A stretch of DNA of 62,053 nucleotides from Collinsella aerofaciens (GCF_018785265.1 NZ_WQPK01000017.1:1-62053), one strand, 5' to 3'; counted from the first letter of the stretch, positions 52,567 to 61,661 are shown. Translations and numbers: made by a program. Notes: generated from the sequence alone by a model not told the origin.

Positions 52567-53022
52567 ATGGCCGACGAGACCATGACCGACGAGCAGATTC
52601 TTGAAGGCGTGGAGCACAAGAGCTTCGCCGCCACGTCCGACCGCACTGCCGCCTCGCTGTCCGCGAGCGGTGTCGCCGCCGAGGATGTCGCCCGCGCCGC
52701 CGCGCAGGCCGCCTACGACAAGAAGGGCGAGGACGTTCAGGTGCTCGACCTGACCGAGCTTTCCGATGTGTGCGACTACTTTGTGCTTGCCGCCGGTGCC
52801 AACAACCGCCAGGTCGATTCAATTGTCGACGAGATCGAGGAGAAGGTCGCCGAGGCTTGCGGCGAGCATCCGTTCTCCATCGAGGGCCGCGAGCAGAAGA
52901 CTTGGATGCTCATGGACTACGGTTCGGTTGTCGTCCACGTCTTCACTCCCGAAGCCCGCGACTTCTACCGCCTCGAGAAACTCTGGGGAGACGCCCCCCA
53001 GCTCCCCCTCAACCTCCTCTAG
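52567..53022 (+). CDS. rsfS: Ribosomal silencing factor RsfS
   Basis: The 151-residue protein carries the DUF143 core: DLTELSDVCDYFVLAAGANNRQV (noted as DVCDYFVLA near residue 70), EGREQKTWMLMDYGSVVVHVF near 107 and FYRLEKLWGDAP near the end. It binds bL14 and blocks subunit joining in starvation. An N-terminal 40-residue extension is rich in Ala and charged residues. AAAGAGG precedes the ATG. It ends the obgE operon and is followed directly by a REP-like unit. Confidence 0.95.
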   Translation: MADETMTDEQILEGVEHKSFAATSDRTAASLSASGVAAEDVARAAAQAAYDKKGEDVQVLDLTELSDVCDYFVLAAGANNRQVDSIVDEIEEKVAEACGEHPFSIEGREQKTWMLMDYGSVVVHVFTPEARDFYRLEKLWGDAPQLPLNLL

Positions 53023-53051
53023 TAGCTCATTTGAGACGGGGTTTAGCTACC
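53022..53051. repeat. REP-like unit after rsfS
   Basis: A 30-base unit with GTAGCT and AGCTAC ends and a TTTGAGACGGGG core matches one arm of the palindrome at 27302-27428 with a few changes. It begins inside the rsfS stop region and precedes a terminator. Confidence 0.65.
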
Positions 53052-53063
53052 CTCACGCATATC

Positions 53064-53106
53064 GCCGGGCAGGTGCGGTTTTCCGCACCTGCCCGGCTTT
53101 CTTTTT
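53064..53106. terminator. Bidirectional terminator between rsfS and dinB
   Basis: Perfect 15-bp arms GCCGGGCAGGTGCGG and complement (53064-53078 with 53083-53097) close a TTTT loop and are followed by TTTCTTTTT on the plus strand. The dinB stop lies 13 bases beyond. Confidence 0.9.
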
Positions 53107-53118
53107 GCCCAAAGGCGG

Positions 53119-54372
53119 TTAATCGTTGAAGCGGGATTGGCGGCCGAAGGAAAGGGCGGTGTCGCCGAATTTGTCTCGGACGGCGTCGATGGCGACGGAG
53201 AGGTCGCGGCGGTCGCTGGATTGGGCTCCGCGGTCATCGATCTCGCAGAACAGGTCAGTCTGTATGCCGCCTTGGTGGTCGAAGTCGCTCATGCCGATGC
53301 CCGCTAAGCGAACATGCATGCCATCCTGCCAGATGTTGTCGAGCAGTTCGAGTGCAACCGCCACGAAGATGTTCTCATCGTCGGTCGGATGAGGCAGCCG
53401 GCGCTGTGCCGTACGCCCGCTGCCATACGAATACTTAAGCTTGAGCGTTACCGTGGCACCCGTCAGCCCCTGACGGCGCAGGCGGCGTCCCACTGACTCT
53501 CCCAACAGCGCAATCGCCGCCTCAATATCCCCACGCTCAGTCAAATCTTTCGCAAAGGTGCGTTCATTGCTGACCGACTTGACCTCGCGCTCTTCATCGA
53601 GACTCGTGACTTCAGAGATTTCGAGTCCCAGCGCACGCTGGCGCATGCGTTCGCCGTTGACGCCAAAAATAGAGGCCAGTGTGGACTCCGACGCACGTGA
53701 TAGCTCGCCGAGGGTGTAGATGCGCATGCGGCGCAGTCGCTCCTCGGCCGAGCGTCCGATGCCGCTCATGGCAGATACCGGCAGCGCGGCCAAAAAGCGC
53801 TGCTCGGTTCCGGGGCGCACAATCGTCAATCCAAACGGCTTGTCACGCTCGCTTGCGATCTTTGCGACCGTCTTGTTGCAGCCCACGCCAATGGAACAGG
53901 TCACTCCCAGCTCTGCCACGCGATCGCTTATACGCCGCGCAACCAGCAGCGGGTCTTCGGGCGCAAAGCGACCCGGTGTGATATCGATGAAGGCTTCGTC
54001 GATGGATACGCGCTCAACGCGCGGGGTCTCGTCGGCGAGAATTGCCATAACGTGCGCGCTCACCTCGCGGTAGCGATCAAAGTGCCCGTGCGTCCAAATG
54101 GCTTGCGGGCACAAGCGCCGCGCCTCGGCTGAGGGCATGGCGGAGTGCACGCCAAAGCGACGTGCCTCATACGAACACGTGGACACGACGCCACGCGAAT
54201 CGGCGTCTCCGCCCACGATGAGCGGCTTTCCGCGCCATTCGGGATGATCGAGCATCTCCACGCTCGCAAAAAACGCATCAAGGTCCATCAGACCCACCGC
54301 CGGACCCGTCCAGGGAGGCGGCGTGACGCCCATGGCATCCTCATAACCGTATGTATGTTCGCGTCTTTCCAT
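53119..54372 (-). CDS. dinB: DNA polymerase IV (Y family)
   Basis: The 417-residue translesion polymerase has LMDLDAFFASVE near residue 28, YEARRFGVHSAMPS near 68, VSIDEAFIDIT near 120 with catalytic acidic residues, and helix-hairpin-helix MSGIGRSAEERLRR near 203. A little-finger domain follows to about 390. The ATG at 54372 puts a 27-residue leader before the first beta strand; Met14 is an alternative. It stands alone and convergent to the obgE operon. No clear LexA-type operator was seen in the 200 bases upstream. Confidence 0.95.
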   Translation of the reverse strand: MERREHTYGYEDAMGVTPPPWTGPAVGLMDLDAFFASVEMLDHPEWRGKPLIVGGDADSRGVVSTCSYEARRFGVHSAMPSAEARRLCPQAIWTHGHFDRYREVSAHVMAILADETPRVERVSIDEAFIDITPGRFAPEDPLLVARRISDRVAELGVTCSIGVGCNKTVAKIASERDKPFGLTIVRPGTEQRFLAALPVSAMSGIGRSAEERLRRMRIYTLGELSRASESTLASIFGVNGERMRQRALGLEISEVTSLDEEREVKSVSNERTFAKDLTERGDIEAAIALLGESVGRRLRRQGLTGATVTLKLKYSYGSGRTAQRRLPHPTDDENIFVAVALELLDNIWQDGMHVRLAGIGMSDFDHQGGIQTDLFCEIDDRGAQSSDRRDLSVAIDAVRDKFGDTALSFGRQSRFND

Positions 54373-54488
54373 GTCATGAGTATACCGCGCAGCTCATGTG
54401 GGGTGCGTGTATGTGCTTGCAAATCCCGAATTCTTGTCTAAGATATGGATTTGCCCTCGACTACACCGAAGAAGTTGGTCTCACGGAC

Positions 54489-54517
54489 TTCACCTGCCCG
54501 CGTCGATGGCGTATTAT
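54489..54517 (+). promoter_or_regulatory. Promoter for the rpsP-trmD operon
   Basis: TTCACC (54489-54494) and TATTAT (54512-54517) are separated by 17 bases and lie 57 bases before the rpsP start. The rest of the 200-base gap between dinB and rpsP shows no gene. Confidence 0.6.
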
Positions 54518-54573
54518 GTTCAACTGTTTGTTTGTAGTTGCAGCCTAAAGCTGCTTGGTTGGAGGAGTTTCCT

Positions 54574-54915
54574 TTGGCAGTCAAGATTCGCCTTGCTCGT
54601 CACGGCGCTAAGAAGCGTCCGTACTACCGTGTCGTCGTCGCCGATTCCCGCGCCCCGCGTGACGGTCGTATCATCGAGGAGGTTGGCCGCTACAACCCGA
54701 TGACCGCCCCCAAGACCATCAACCTTGACCTCGAGAAGATCGCCGACTGGCAGTCCAAGGGCGCTCAGCTCACCGACGCCGTCGCCGCTCTGGTCAAGGC
54801 CGCCAACGAGGGCGAGAAGACCGAGACCGTCGTCAAGAAGTCCAAGAAGCAGCTCGCCAAAGAGGCCGAGGCCGCTAAGGCTGCCGCTGAGGCCGCTGAG
54901 GGCGCCGAGGAGTAA
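54574..54915 (+). CDS. rpsP: Ribosomal protein bS16
   Basis: The 113-residue protein begins [26 protein letters not shown], matching the bS16 core by its KIRL-R-G-KK-PYYR pattern, with GRYNPM near residue 39. It is longer than the usual 80-90 residues because of a Lys/Ala/Glu-rich tail. TTG 54574 follows GGAGGAG at 54561-54567 and gives the conserved start; an in-frame TTG 36 bases earlier lacks both. It heads the rpsP-khpA-rimM-trmD operon. Confidence 0.97.
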   Translation: MAVKIRLARHGAKKRPYYRVVVADSRAPRDGRIIEEVGRYNPMTAPKTINLDLEKIADWQSKGAQLTDAVAALVKAANEGEKTETVVKKSKKQLAKEAEAAKAAAEAAEGAEE

Positions 54916-54918
54916 ATC

Positions 54919-55203
54919 GTGCCTGAGGTTGACGCTGCACAGCTCGAGGGTGAGGCAATGCTCTCAGATCGCATCGCCGATCTCGTCGAATATCTCGTTG
55001 TTCAGATCGTCGACGACCCGGATTCCGTGAGCCTTGAGGTCATCGATGGTGATGACGCCTCTACGATTGAGGTTTCGGTCGCCGAGGATGACGTCGCTAA
55101 GGTCATCGGCCGTCGTGGCCGTACCATCAAGGCCATTCGCACGCTCGCCCGTGCACTGGCTGCTCGCCTCGACACTGCTGTCGAGGTAGAGGTTCTGGGC
55201 TAG
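54919..55203 (+). CDS. khpA: KH-domain RNA-binding protein KhpA
   Basis: The 94-residue protein starts at GTG 54919, three bases after rpsP. The KH core has VIGRRGRTIKAIRTL (G-x-x-G loop near residue 65). It is slightly longer at the N-terminus than the 76-80 residue family norm, and Met14 is an alternative start that would give the normal length. KhpA proteins bind RNA with KhpB and affect ribosome assembly and cell length. The rpsP-khpA-rimM-trmD order is typical of Gram-positives. Confidence 0.94.
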   Translation: MPEVDAAQLEGEAMLSDRIADLVEYLVVQIVDDPDSVSLEVIDGDDASTIEVSVAEDDVAKVIGRRGRTIKAIRTLARALAARLDTAVEVEVLG

Positions 55204-55207
55204 GACC

Positions 55208-55729
55208 TTGAGGTCCCAGTACAAAAACATCGCCCGTGTGGTCAAGCCGCACGGAAGGAAGGGGGAGGTCCTCGCGCAGCCGCTGCGGGGGCTTCCTTCT
55301 GTATTAGAGCCGGGCATGCGCGTCGCCCTGACGCCGCCGGCGCTCAAGCGCGACCGCTTTTGCACGGTCGTGTCCGTCACTGATACGGGCGATGGCGATC
55401 TGGTCTCGTTTGAGGGCATTGACGACTTGACGGCCGCCGAGGGTATCACGGGATGCTACGTGCTGGCAAATCGTGAAGACTTTGAGCTCGATTCGCTCGA
55501 CGCTGCCTATACCGACCTGATGGGTCGCGAGGTGGTCGACGAGCGCTTCGGTTCGCTCGGCACGATCGTCGAGATCATGTCGACGCCCGCTAACGATGTT
55601 TGGGTTGTCGAGGGTGATCGGTACGGCGAGGTACTGATTCCCGTGATCGAGCAGGTTGTGCTCGATCTTCCCGACAAAGGAACAATTTCCGTCCACGTTA
55701 TGGACGGCCTGATCGATATGGACAAGTAG
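55208..55729 (+). CDS. rimM: 16S rRNA processing protein RimM
   Basis: The 173-residue protein has the N-terminal RimM barrel (NIARVVKPHGRKGEV near residue 7, the usual G-x-x-G-x-x-G-E-V form) and a C-terminal PRC-barrel (LDAAYTDLMGREVVDE, VLIPVIEQVVLDLP). It helps assemble the 30S head with bS19. TTG 55208 lies five bases after khpA with CTAGGACC as a weak ribosome site. Confidence 0.95.
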   Translation: MRSQYKNIARVVKPHGRKGEVLAQPLRGLPSVLEPGMRVALTPPALKRDRFCTVVSVTDTGDGDLVSFEGIDDLTAAEGITGCYVLANREDFELDSLDAAYTDLMGREVVDERFGSLGTIVEIMSTPANDVWVVEGDRYGEVLIPVIEQVVLDLPDKGTISVHVMDGLIDMDK

Positions 55730-55739
55730 GGAGGACAAC

Positions 55740-56498
55740 ATGCTGATCGAGACCCTTTCGGTCTTTCCCGAGATGTTTGAGCCCGTCATGTCCACATCGA
55801 TTTTGGGCCGCGCCCGCAAGGCCGGCCTTTTTGATTTTAAGGCGTATAACCTGCGCGACTGGACGCACGACCGCCATCGTACCGTCGATGACGAGCCGTA
55901 CGGCGGCGGGCAGGGCATGCTCATGAAGGTCGAGCCTATCGCGGAGGCCATCGAGGCCATTAGCGCAGAGGGTCCTAAGCCGACGGTGGTGTTCTTTACC
56001 CCCTGTGGCGAGCCTTTTACGCAGCATGTGGCCGAGCGTCTGCTCAAAAGCGAGCGCCTGCTGTTTGTGTGCAGCCGATACGAGGGTGTCGACGAGCGCG
56101 CATATGCGTATGCCGATGAGCGTCTGTCGATCGGCGACTATGTGCTAACGGGCGGCGAGCTCCCCGCCATGGTCGTTGCCGATGCTGTTGTTCGCCTCAT
56201 CCCCGGCGCTCTGGGAGATGAGATGAGCAACGTCGACGAGTCGTTCTCGACCGCCGAGGACGGAGGCCTGCTCGAGTACGCGCAGTACACCCGTCCCGCC
56301 GAGTTCAACGGCGAGGGCGTGCCTCCTGTGCTCGTGAGTGGCGATCACGCCAAAGTTGACGCCTGGCGCCGTAAGAATGCCATCGAGCGCACCTGCCGCT
56401 GGCGTCCCGACCTGATCGAGACGGCGCGGCTTACGCCCCAGGAGCGCGCATACGCGCAGGAGATTCTGGACGCTTCGTATTCGCAGAGCGAGGAGTGA
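55740..56498 (+). CDS. trmD: tRNA (guanine-N1)-methyltransferase
   Basis: The 252-residue protein has the SPOUT trefoil-knot motifs: PYGGGQGMLMK near residue 56, CSRYEGVDERAY near 110 and SIGDYVLTGGELPAM near 130. It methylates G37 of tRNAs that read CNN codons. GGGAGG precedes the ATG. A four-to-eight base junction links it with lepB. Confidence 0.97.
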   Translation: MLIETLSVFPEMFEPVMSTSILGRARKAGLFDFKAYNLRDWTHDRHRTVDDEPYGGGQGMLMKVEPIAEAIEAISAEGPKPTVVFFTPCGEPFTQHVAERLLKSERLLFVCSRYEGVDERAYAYADERLSIGDYVLTGGELPAMVVADAVVRLIPGALGDEMSNVDESFSTAEDGGLLEYAQYTRPAEFNGEGVPPVLVSGDHAKVDAWRRKNAIERTCRWRPDLIETARLTPQERAYAQEILDASYSQSEE

Positions 56499-56500
56499 GA

Positions 56501-57064
56501 ATGGTTCCATCGCAGCATTCCGCGTTGAGGGGCGCCTTTGAGTGGATCGCGGTCATCGCAATCGCGCTCGTGGCCACCTTCCTGATTCGCACCTTTGTGG
56601 TCGAGCCCTTTGTGGTGCCCACCGGCTCCATGGAGGACACGATCGAGATTGGCGACCAGATCCTGGCACAAAAGGTGAGCCTCGAGCTCGGTCAGCCCGT
56701 CAAACAGGGTGATATCGTGGTGTTCCACAACCCCGATGTCACGTCCGAGCATGACGTGCTGGTAAAGCGCGTCATCGCCACGGCCGGTCAGACGGTCGAC
56801 CTTCAGGACGGCAAGGTCGTCGTCGACGGCCAGGCGCTCGATGAGGACTATACGACCGGCATGAGCTGGCCGCTTTCGGTCCAGGCGCCCGCCGCCCAGG
56901 TGAGCTATCCCTACACCGTCCCCGATGACTGTGTGTGGGTAATGGGCGACAATCGAGAGAACTCTGGCGACTCACGCTACTTTGGTCCCGTCGATCGCTC
57001 TGATTTGATCGCTGTGGCGCTTGTGCGCTACTGGCCGCTCAACCGCATCGGCGCTATCGACTAA
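56501..57064 (+). CDS. lepB: Signal peptidase I
   Basis: The 187-residue enzyme has one N-terminal membrane helix (about 12-32), VPTGSM with catalytic Ser43, VLVKRVIA with catalytic Lys89 and GDNRENSGDSRYFG near 148. This gives the Ser-Lys dyad that cleaves secreted proteins such as the three ChW proteins of this window. I chose ATG 56501, five bases after AGGAG; GTG 56495 overlaps the trmD stop and is a less likely start. Confidence 0.95.
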   Translation: MVPSQHSALRGAFEWIAVIAIALVATFLIRTFVVEPFVVPTGSMEDTIEIGDQILAQKVSLELGQPVKQGDIVVFHNPDVTSEHDVLVKRVIATAGQTVDLQDGKVVVDGQALDEDYTTGMSWPLSVQAPAAQVSYPYTVPDDCVWVMGDNRENSGDSRYFGPVDRSDLIAVALVRYWPLNRIGAID

Positions 57065-57123
57065 AAACCGCTATAGTACAGTACCTAACCGTGTAATCGT
57101 TTCGACGAGGGGATATTAGAGGC

Positions 57124-58035
57124 ATGAACGCTTCATCGCTTTCCTTCCAAGACATCATCCTGCGCCTCCAGCAGTACTGGGGCGAGCAGGGCTGCGTCAT
57201 TATGCAGCCCTATGACTCTGAGGTCGGTGCCGGTACCTTCCATACCGCGACCACGCTGCGCTCGCTCGGTCCCGCCGAGTGGCGCACCTGCTATGCTCAA
57301 CCTTGCCGCCGTCCCGCCGACGGCCGCTACGGCGAGAACCCTAACCGCATGCAGCACTACTATCAGTTCCAGGTGCTCATCAAGCCGTCGCCGGTCAACG
57401 CCCAGGAGCTTTACCTGGGGTCTCTTGCCGCCATTGGCCTGGACCCCAACGACCATGACGTCCGCTTTGTCGAGGACGACTGGGAGAGCCCGACCCTGGG
57501 CGCCTGGGGCCTTGGCTGGGAGGTCTGGCTCAACGGCATGGAGGTCACGCAGTTTACGTACTTCCAGCAGGTGGGCGGTATCGAGGTCGACCCCGTGCCC
57601 GTCGAGATCACCTATGGCCTGGAGCGTATCGCCATGTACGCCCAGGGCGTCAACTCGGTCTACGATCTGGTGTGGAGCTACCTGCCCGATGGCACGCCCA
57701 TGACCTATGGCGACGTGTTCCTCGAGAACGAGCGCGAGTTCAGTGCCTATAACTTTGAGGTCGCCAACGTCGAGATGATGCGTCAGAAGTTTGACGACTA
57801 CGAGGCCGAGTGTCATTCCTGCCTGGAGCGCAAGCTGCCGCTGCCGGCGTATGACTGTGTCATGAAGTGCAGCCACGCTTTCAACCTGCTCGATGCCCGC
57901 GGCGCCCTGTCCGCGGTCGAGCGTGCCAACTACATCCTGCGCGTCCGCGCCGTCGCCAAGGCGTGCTGCGAGGCCTATATGGCCGAGGTCGCCGGAGTCA
58001 ACGAGAATGCCGACCAGGAAGGCGAGGTGGCGTAA
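57124..58035 (+). CDS. glyQ: Glycyl-tRNA synthetase alpha subunit
   Basis: The 303-residue class II subunit begins with [18 protein letters not shown] and shows [14 protein letters not shown], the [21 protein letters not shown] region and [11 protein letters not shown], all family hallmarks noted by short cores (GAGTFHP-like site, YGENPNR, LERI). It forms the catalytic half of the alpha2-beta2 enzyme with GlyS. It lies 60 bases after lepB and three bases before glyS. Confidence 0.98.
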   Translation: MNASSLSFQDIILRLQQYWGEQGCVIMQPYDSEVGAGTFHTATTLRSLGPAEWRTCYAQPCRRPADGRYGENPNRMQHYYQFQVLIKPSPVNAQELYLGSLAAIGLDPNDHDVRFVEDDWESPTLGAWGLGWEVWLNGMEVTQFTYFQQVGGIEVDPVPVEITYGLERIAMYAQGVNSVYDLVWSYLPDGTPMTYGDVFLENEREFSAYNFEVANVEMMRQKFDDYEAECHSCLERKLPLPAYDCVMKCSHAFNLLDARGALSAVERANYILRVRAVAKACCEAYMAEVAGVNENADQEGEVA

Positions 58036-58038
58036 GCC

Positions 58039-60135
58039 ATGGCAGACGCTAAGGATTTCCTGTTTGAGATCGGTACGGAGGAAATGCCCTCCGCACCGCT
58101 GAACAATGCTGTCAAGCAGCTTGGCACCATGATCGCCAAGGGCCTCGACGAGGCCGGTTTGGCCCATGGCGAGGTCCGCGTGATCTCGAGTCCGCGTCGT
58201 CTGGCTGCGCTCGTGGCCAACGTCGCCACTGCGACCGATGAGGTTCACGAGGTCAAGCGTGGCCCTGCGGCCAACATCGCCTTCGACGCTGACGGTAACG
58301 CCACCAAGGCCGCCCAGGGCTTCGCCCGCAAGTGCGGTGTGGCTGCCGAGGATCTGGTCCGTCGCGAGGACACCGACGGCCGTGAGTACGTCTTTGCCGA
58401 GAAGAACATTCCTTCCGCTCCGGCTACTCCGATCCTGACGGCCCTGTGCGAGAAGACCATCGCCGGCCTGCAGTGGCCCAACTACCGTAGTCAGCGCTGG
58501 GGCCACGAGCACGCGACGTTCGTGCGTCCGGTCCGCTGGATTTGCTGCCTTCTGGGCGAGGATGTTGTGCCCGTGTCGTTTGCCGACGTGACGAGCGGCG
58601 ACACTACGCGCGGCCATCGCGTGCTTGGCCCCGGTGACCACGTTGTCGCTAGCCCCGCCGCCTACGAGCAGGTACTCGAGGACGCCGGCGTGCTTTCTGC
58701 CGAGCGCCGTCGCGAAGCCATCCTTGCCGGTATCTCCGAGGTCGAGGCCGCTCGCCCCGGCTGCCATGTCGATACGCCCAAGAAGGTCTTTGAGGAGGTC
58801 ATTAACCTCTGCGAGTGGCCGACGGTGCTCGTCGGTACTTTCGACGAGGAGTTCCTCAAGGTCCCGCACGAGATTATCTGCGAGTCCATGCTCACCAACC
58901 AGCGCTACTTCCCGATCTATGACGGCGAGGGCAAGCTGACGCGTGAGTTCGTGGTCGTCTCCAACAGCAAGCCCGAGAACGCCGAGCGCGTGATCGACGG
59001 TAACGAGCGCGTCGTGCGCGCCCGTCTGGACGACGCTAAGTTCTTCTACGAGGAGGACCTGAAGATCTCCCTCGACGAGTTCCGTGAGCGTCTGTCCAAG
59101 GTTGCCTTCCAGGAGAAGCTCGGTAGCGTGCTCGCCAAGTCCGAGCGCATCGAGCAGCTCGCGCTCGCTATCGCCCGCGAGGCTCACCTGGGCGCCCATC
59201 TTGCCGCCGACGCTGCTCGCGCCGCGCACCTGTGCAAGGCAGACCTGGTGTCCAACGCCGTCGTCGAGTTCACGAGCCAGCAGGGCGTGATGGGTGGTTA
59301 CTACGCCTGCGCGATGGGGGAGAACGACGAGGTCGCCAACGCCATTCGCGATCACTATCGTCCCCGCTTTGCCGGCGACGAGCTGCCCGAGGGTACCGCC
59401 GGATGCATCGTGGCCTGCGCCGACAAGCTCGATACCATTGCTGGTATCTTTGCTATCGGTGAGCCTCCGACCGGCTCCTCCGACCCCTACGCGTTGCGTC
59501 GTGCCGCCATCGGCATCATCAACATCCTGCGCGATCGTCTGCCGATCGACCCCACGTCGCTCATCGACTTCGCCCTTGAGCTCTATACCGAGCAGGGCAT
59601 TGCGTTTGACGCCGCCGAGGTCGCCCAGCAGGTTCGCGACTTCTTCCACGGCCGTCTGGTGAGCATGGCCCGCGACGAGAAGATCCCGGCCGATACCGTT
59701 GCCGCCGTCTCCGCGGTGCACATTATCGCCCCGTCCGTCTTCTTCGCCCGCTGCGCCGCCCTCGACGAGGCCCGCAAGAACGACGCCGAGACCTTCGACA
59801 ACCTGGCGACCGCCTATGCCCGTGCCGCGCATATCTCCAAGCTCGAGCTGGGCACGGAGTACGACCGCAGCCTGATGGGCGAGGTCGAGCTTGCGCTCGC
59901 CGACGCCTCCGAGGCTGCTCAGACCGCCGTCGACGCCGCTCTCGCTGCCGAGGATTACCCGGCCGCGTTTGCCGCTCTGGCCGCCCTGCGCGCGCCCATC
60001 GACCGTTTCTTCGACGAGGTTATGGTCATGGACAAGGACGAGCAGCTCCGCGATAATCGCCTTAAGCTGCTCAACCGCTTCGAGGCCGTTTTCTCCGGCA
60101 TCGCCAACATCGGTGAGCTTGCCCGCAAAAAGTAA
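58039..60135 (+). CDS. glyS: Glycyl-tRNA synthetase beta subunit
   Basis: The 698-residue subunit begins DFLFEIGTEEMPS and has FVRPVRWICCLLG near residue 155, LTNQRYFPIYDGEG near 285 and DPYALRRAAIGI near 485. The C-terminal DALR-type anticodon region covers the last 100 residues (NRFFDEVMVM-type end: DRFFDEVMVMD). It recognises tRNA-Gly for the GlyQ subunit. Length fits the family. Codons are more GC-rich than in flanking genes, as expected for a highly used gene. Confidence 0.98.
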   Translation: MADAKDFLFEIGTEEMPSAPLNNAVKQLGTMIAKGLDEAGLAHGEVRVISSPRRLAALVANVATATDEVHEVKRGPAANIAFDADGNATKAAQGFARKCGVAAEDLVRREDTDGREYVFAEKNIPSAPATPILTALCEKTIAGLQWPNYRSQRWGHEHATFVRPVRWICCLLGEDVVPVSFADVTSGDTTRGHRVLGPGDHVVASPAAYEQVLEDAGVLSAERRREAILAGISEVEAARPGCHVDTPKKVFEEVINLCEWPTVLVGTFDEEFLKVPHEIICESMLTNQRYFPIYDGEGKLTREFVVVSNSKPENAERVIDGNERVVRARLDDAKFFYEEDLKISLDEFRERLSKVAFQEKLGSVLAKSERIEQLALAIAREAHLGAHLAADAARAAHLCKADLVSNAVVEFTSQQGVMGGYYACAMGENDEVANAIRDHYRPRFAGDELPEGTAGCIVACADKLDTIAGIFAIGEPPTGSSDPYALRRAAIGIINILRDRLPIDPTSLIDFALELYTEQGIAFDAAEVAQQVRDFFHGRLVSMARDEKIPADTVAAVSAVHIIAPSVFFARCAALDEARKNDAETFDNLATAYARAAHISKLELGTEYDRSLMGEVELALADASEAAQTAVDAALAAEDYPAAFAALAALRAPIDRFFDEVMVMDKDEQLRDNRLKLLNRFEAVFSGIANIGELARKK

Positions 60136-60169
60136 GCTAGCCTGCGCGTAAGCGCAAAAGGAGCCCCGC

Positions 60170-61045
60170 ATGGATTGCCCGGTCACCGCTCGTCCCACCG
60201 TTATCGTTATCTCCGACTCGCTCGGCGATACCGCTTGCGAGGTGGTGCTTGCGGCGTCCGGGCAATTTGATGAAGGGGCTTTTCGTGTATTGCGCCTGCC
60301 CAAGGTGACCTCGGTGGAGCAGGTCAAGTCGTTTGTGGGTCAGCGCGTCGATGCGGACCACCGCGACATTGCCGTGTTCCATACCATCGTCGATCCCGCA
60401 TTGCGTGCCCGCGTGCTCGACTATCTGGGCATGCTGCATATTCGCTCGGTCGACCTGATCGGCCCGACGCTTGCCGTGCTGTCGTCGCTTATCGGCGTGC
60501 CGCCCAAAGGCGTGGCCGGCGTAATCCATAAGACAGACGACCGGTACTTCCATCGCATTGAGGCCATGGAGTATTTCGTCGAGCACGATGACGGACGTGG
60601 CTGCGATGATCTTTCGGGTGCCGATATCGTGCTGCTGGGTGTGTCGCGTACATCCAAGACGCCGCTTTCGATGTATTTGGCCTACCAGGGCTACAAGGTC
60701 GCCAACGTTCCGCTGGCGCACGGTATGGAGCCGCCCAAGTCGATTTACGAGGTCGACCCGATGCGCCTATTCGGTCTGATTTCGACCGTCGATGTGATCT
60801 CCGAGATTCGCGATAGCCGTCTGGGCGATGACTATGCGCGTGCCGTCGCCGGCTCCTACGCCGCGCCCGAGAGCGTGCGCAGCGAGCTCGAGGAAGCCCG
60901 TGCGCTCATGAAGCGCCTGGGTTGCTTTGTGGTGCGCACCGACGGCAAGGCGATCGAGGAGAGCGCCTCCGAGATTATTGCTCATCTGGAGGAGATCCAA
61001 GAATCAAGGGCCCGCCGCGCCGCTCGCCGCGCGCAGCAGCAGTAA
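60170..61045 (+). CDS. Pyruvate phosphate dikinase/PEP synthase regulator (DUF299 kinase-pyrophosphorylase)
   Basis: The 291-residue protein has VIVISDSLGDTACEVV near residue 10 and the P-loop GVSRTSKTPLS at 157-167, the hallmark of bifunctional regulators that phosphorylate a Thr of PPDK or PEP synthase with ADP and remove it with phosphate. A C-terminal helical Arg/Ala-rich tail extends a little beyond the usual 270 residues. AAAGGAG stands before the ATG. Neither ppdK nor ppsA is in the window, so the target cannot be told and I give no symbol. It follows glyS at 34 bases, a pairing also seen in Firmicutes. Confidence 0.93.
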   Translation: MDCPVTARPTVIVISDSLGDTACEVVLAASGQFDEGAFRVLRLPKVTSVEQVKSFVGQRVDADHRDIAVFHTIVDPALRARVLDYLGMLHIRSVDLIGPTLAVLSSLIGVPPKGVAGVIHKTDDRYFHRIEAMEYFVEHDDGRGCDDLSGADIVLLGVSRTSKTPLSMYLAYQGYKVANVPLAHGMEPPKSIYEVDPMRLFGLISTVDVISEIRDSRLGDDYARAVAGSYAAPESVRSELEEARALMKRLGCFVVRTDGKAIEESASEIIAHLEEIQESRARRAARRAQQQ

Positions 61046-61052
61046 CTACTGA

Positions 61053-61080
61053 GTAGCTAATTTGGGACGTGTCTCTATAG
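61053..61080 (+). repeat. Truncated REP-like unit after the DUF299 gene
   Basis: GTAGCTAATTTGGGACG matches the first half of the arms at 27302-27428, but the second half is replaced by unrelated sequence. It begins eight bases after the stop codon and marks the start of a disrupted zone. Confidence 0.6.
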
Positions 61081-61271
61081 TATTGTCAACTCTCCTGGGA
61101 CGAGCCCGCCCTCCTCGAGTCGCTCGGGAGGCTCGGCGTTGCAGAGACGGCGAGGCCGGACGGGGATTACCTCTTCGTGATGGAGGGGAACCCCGGCGCT
61201 GGAGGGCGACGGGGAGGCGCCTCGGGTGCAGCTACACAAGGGGGCCTGTCCACGAGGTCCACGTGCGGGAA
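61081..61271. other. GC-rich fragment of unknown origin
   Basis: This stretch of about 190 bases is much richer in GC than the sequence on its right. On the plus strand one frame reads SWDEPALLESLGRLG and later DGDYLFVMEGN, which look like real protein but have no start of their own. The fragment may be a remnant of a gene or mobile element. I cannot name it. It ends where the ABC-type fragment on the other strand begins. Confidence 0.4.
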
Positions 61272-61394
61272 GTCAATTAATTTACCGTTCAAAAAGGGGG
61301 CAATGTGGGAAAGGGCCAAGCCGACTATTGAAATGACGATAAAGACGAGGCATCCTGATGTATGTCGGAATATAGATAGGACAAAACGTATCAT
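61272..61394 (-). pseudogene. N-terminal fragment of an ABC exporter, truncated
   Basis: About 41 codons from ATG at 61394 (minus) read MIRFVLSIFRHTSG, then a hydrophobic helix and SHIAPFLNGKLIDF, the usual first helix and P-x-L-x-G-K-I-I-D element of type I ABC exporters. The homology stops at about 61272, where a GC-rich stretch takes over and the frame then reads Pro/Arg-rich to a stop near 61167. The rest of the transporter is absent. A weak AGAAG lies eight bases upstream of the ATG. The assignment rests on one motif. Confidence 0.5.
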
Positions 61395-61661
61395 CTATAT
61401 CGCTTCTATGAAACCCGATGCAAGTTCTTCTCAATCTCGAAATAGATTGAAGGCATTGAGAGGAACTTTCTACTACAAAAATCGTAGGTCTGCCACCTAG
61501 ACAGAAGAAGTGATTTTGTATGCGGAATCTTGCATTTTGAAAACCGGTGCCAACTATGAGGTGTGAGTCGGGCTCGGTAAAGCGCGGGGGAAATGAGATA
61601 GGCTGCGCGTCATCAGAGAGTGGCGCGCAGCCTATTGACCTGCTTTCGTATGACGGATGCT
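61395..61661. other. Non-coding or decayed stretch, with hairpin at 61598-61635
   Basis: No convincing gene is seen. A perfect 12-bp stem ATAGGCTGCGCG with its complement (61598-61609 with 61624-61635) lies just past the stop of the minus-strand gene at 61662 and may be its terminator, although no strong T run follows on that strand. Confidence 0.4.

Noticed and set aside
57133-60327. Open minus-strand frame of 1064 codons opposite glyQ and glyS
   Set aside because: It is the mirror of strongly GC3-biased genes, has Gly/Val/Leu-rich composition with no domains, and glyQ and glyS are certain on the other strand.
61081-61271. Possible transposase remnant (DGDYLFVMEGN segment)
   Set aside because: The segment faintly recalls DDE transposases, but no catalytic triad, terminal repeats or neighbouring segments support it, so it is listed only as an unknown fragment.
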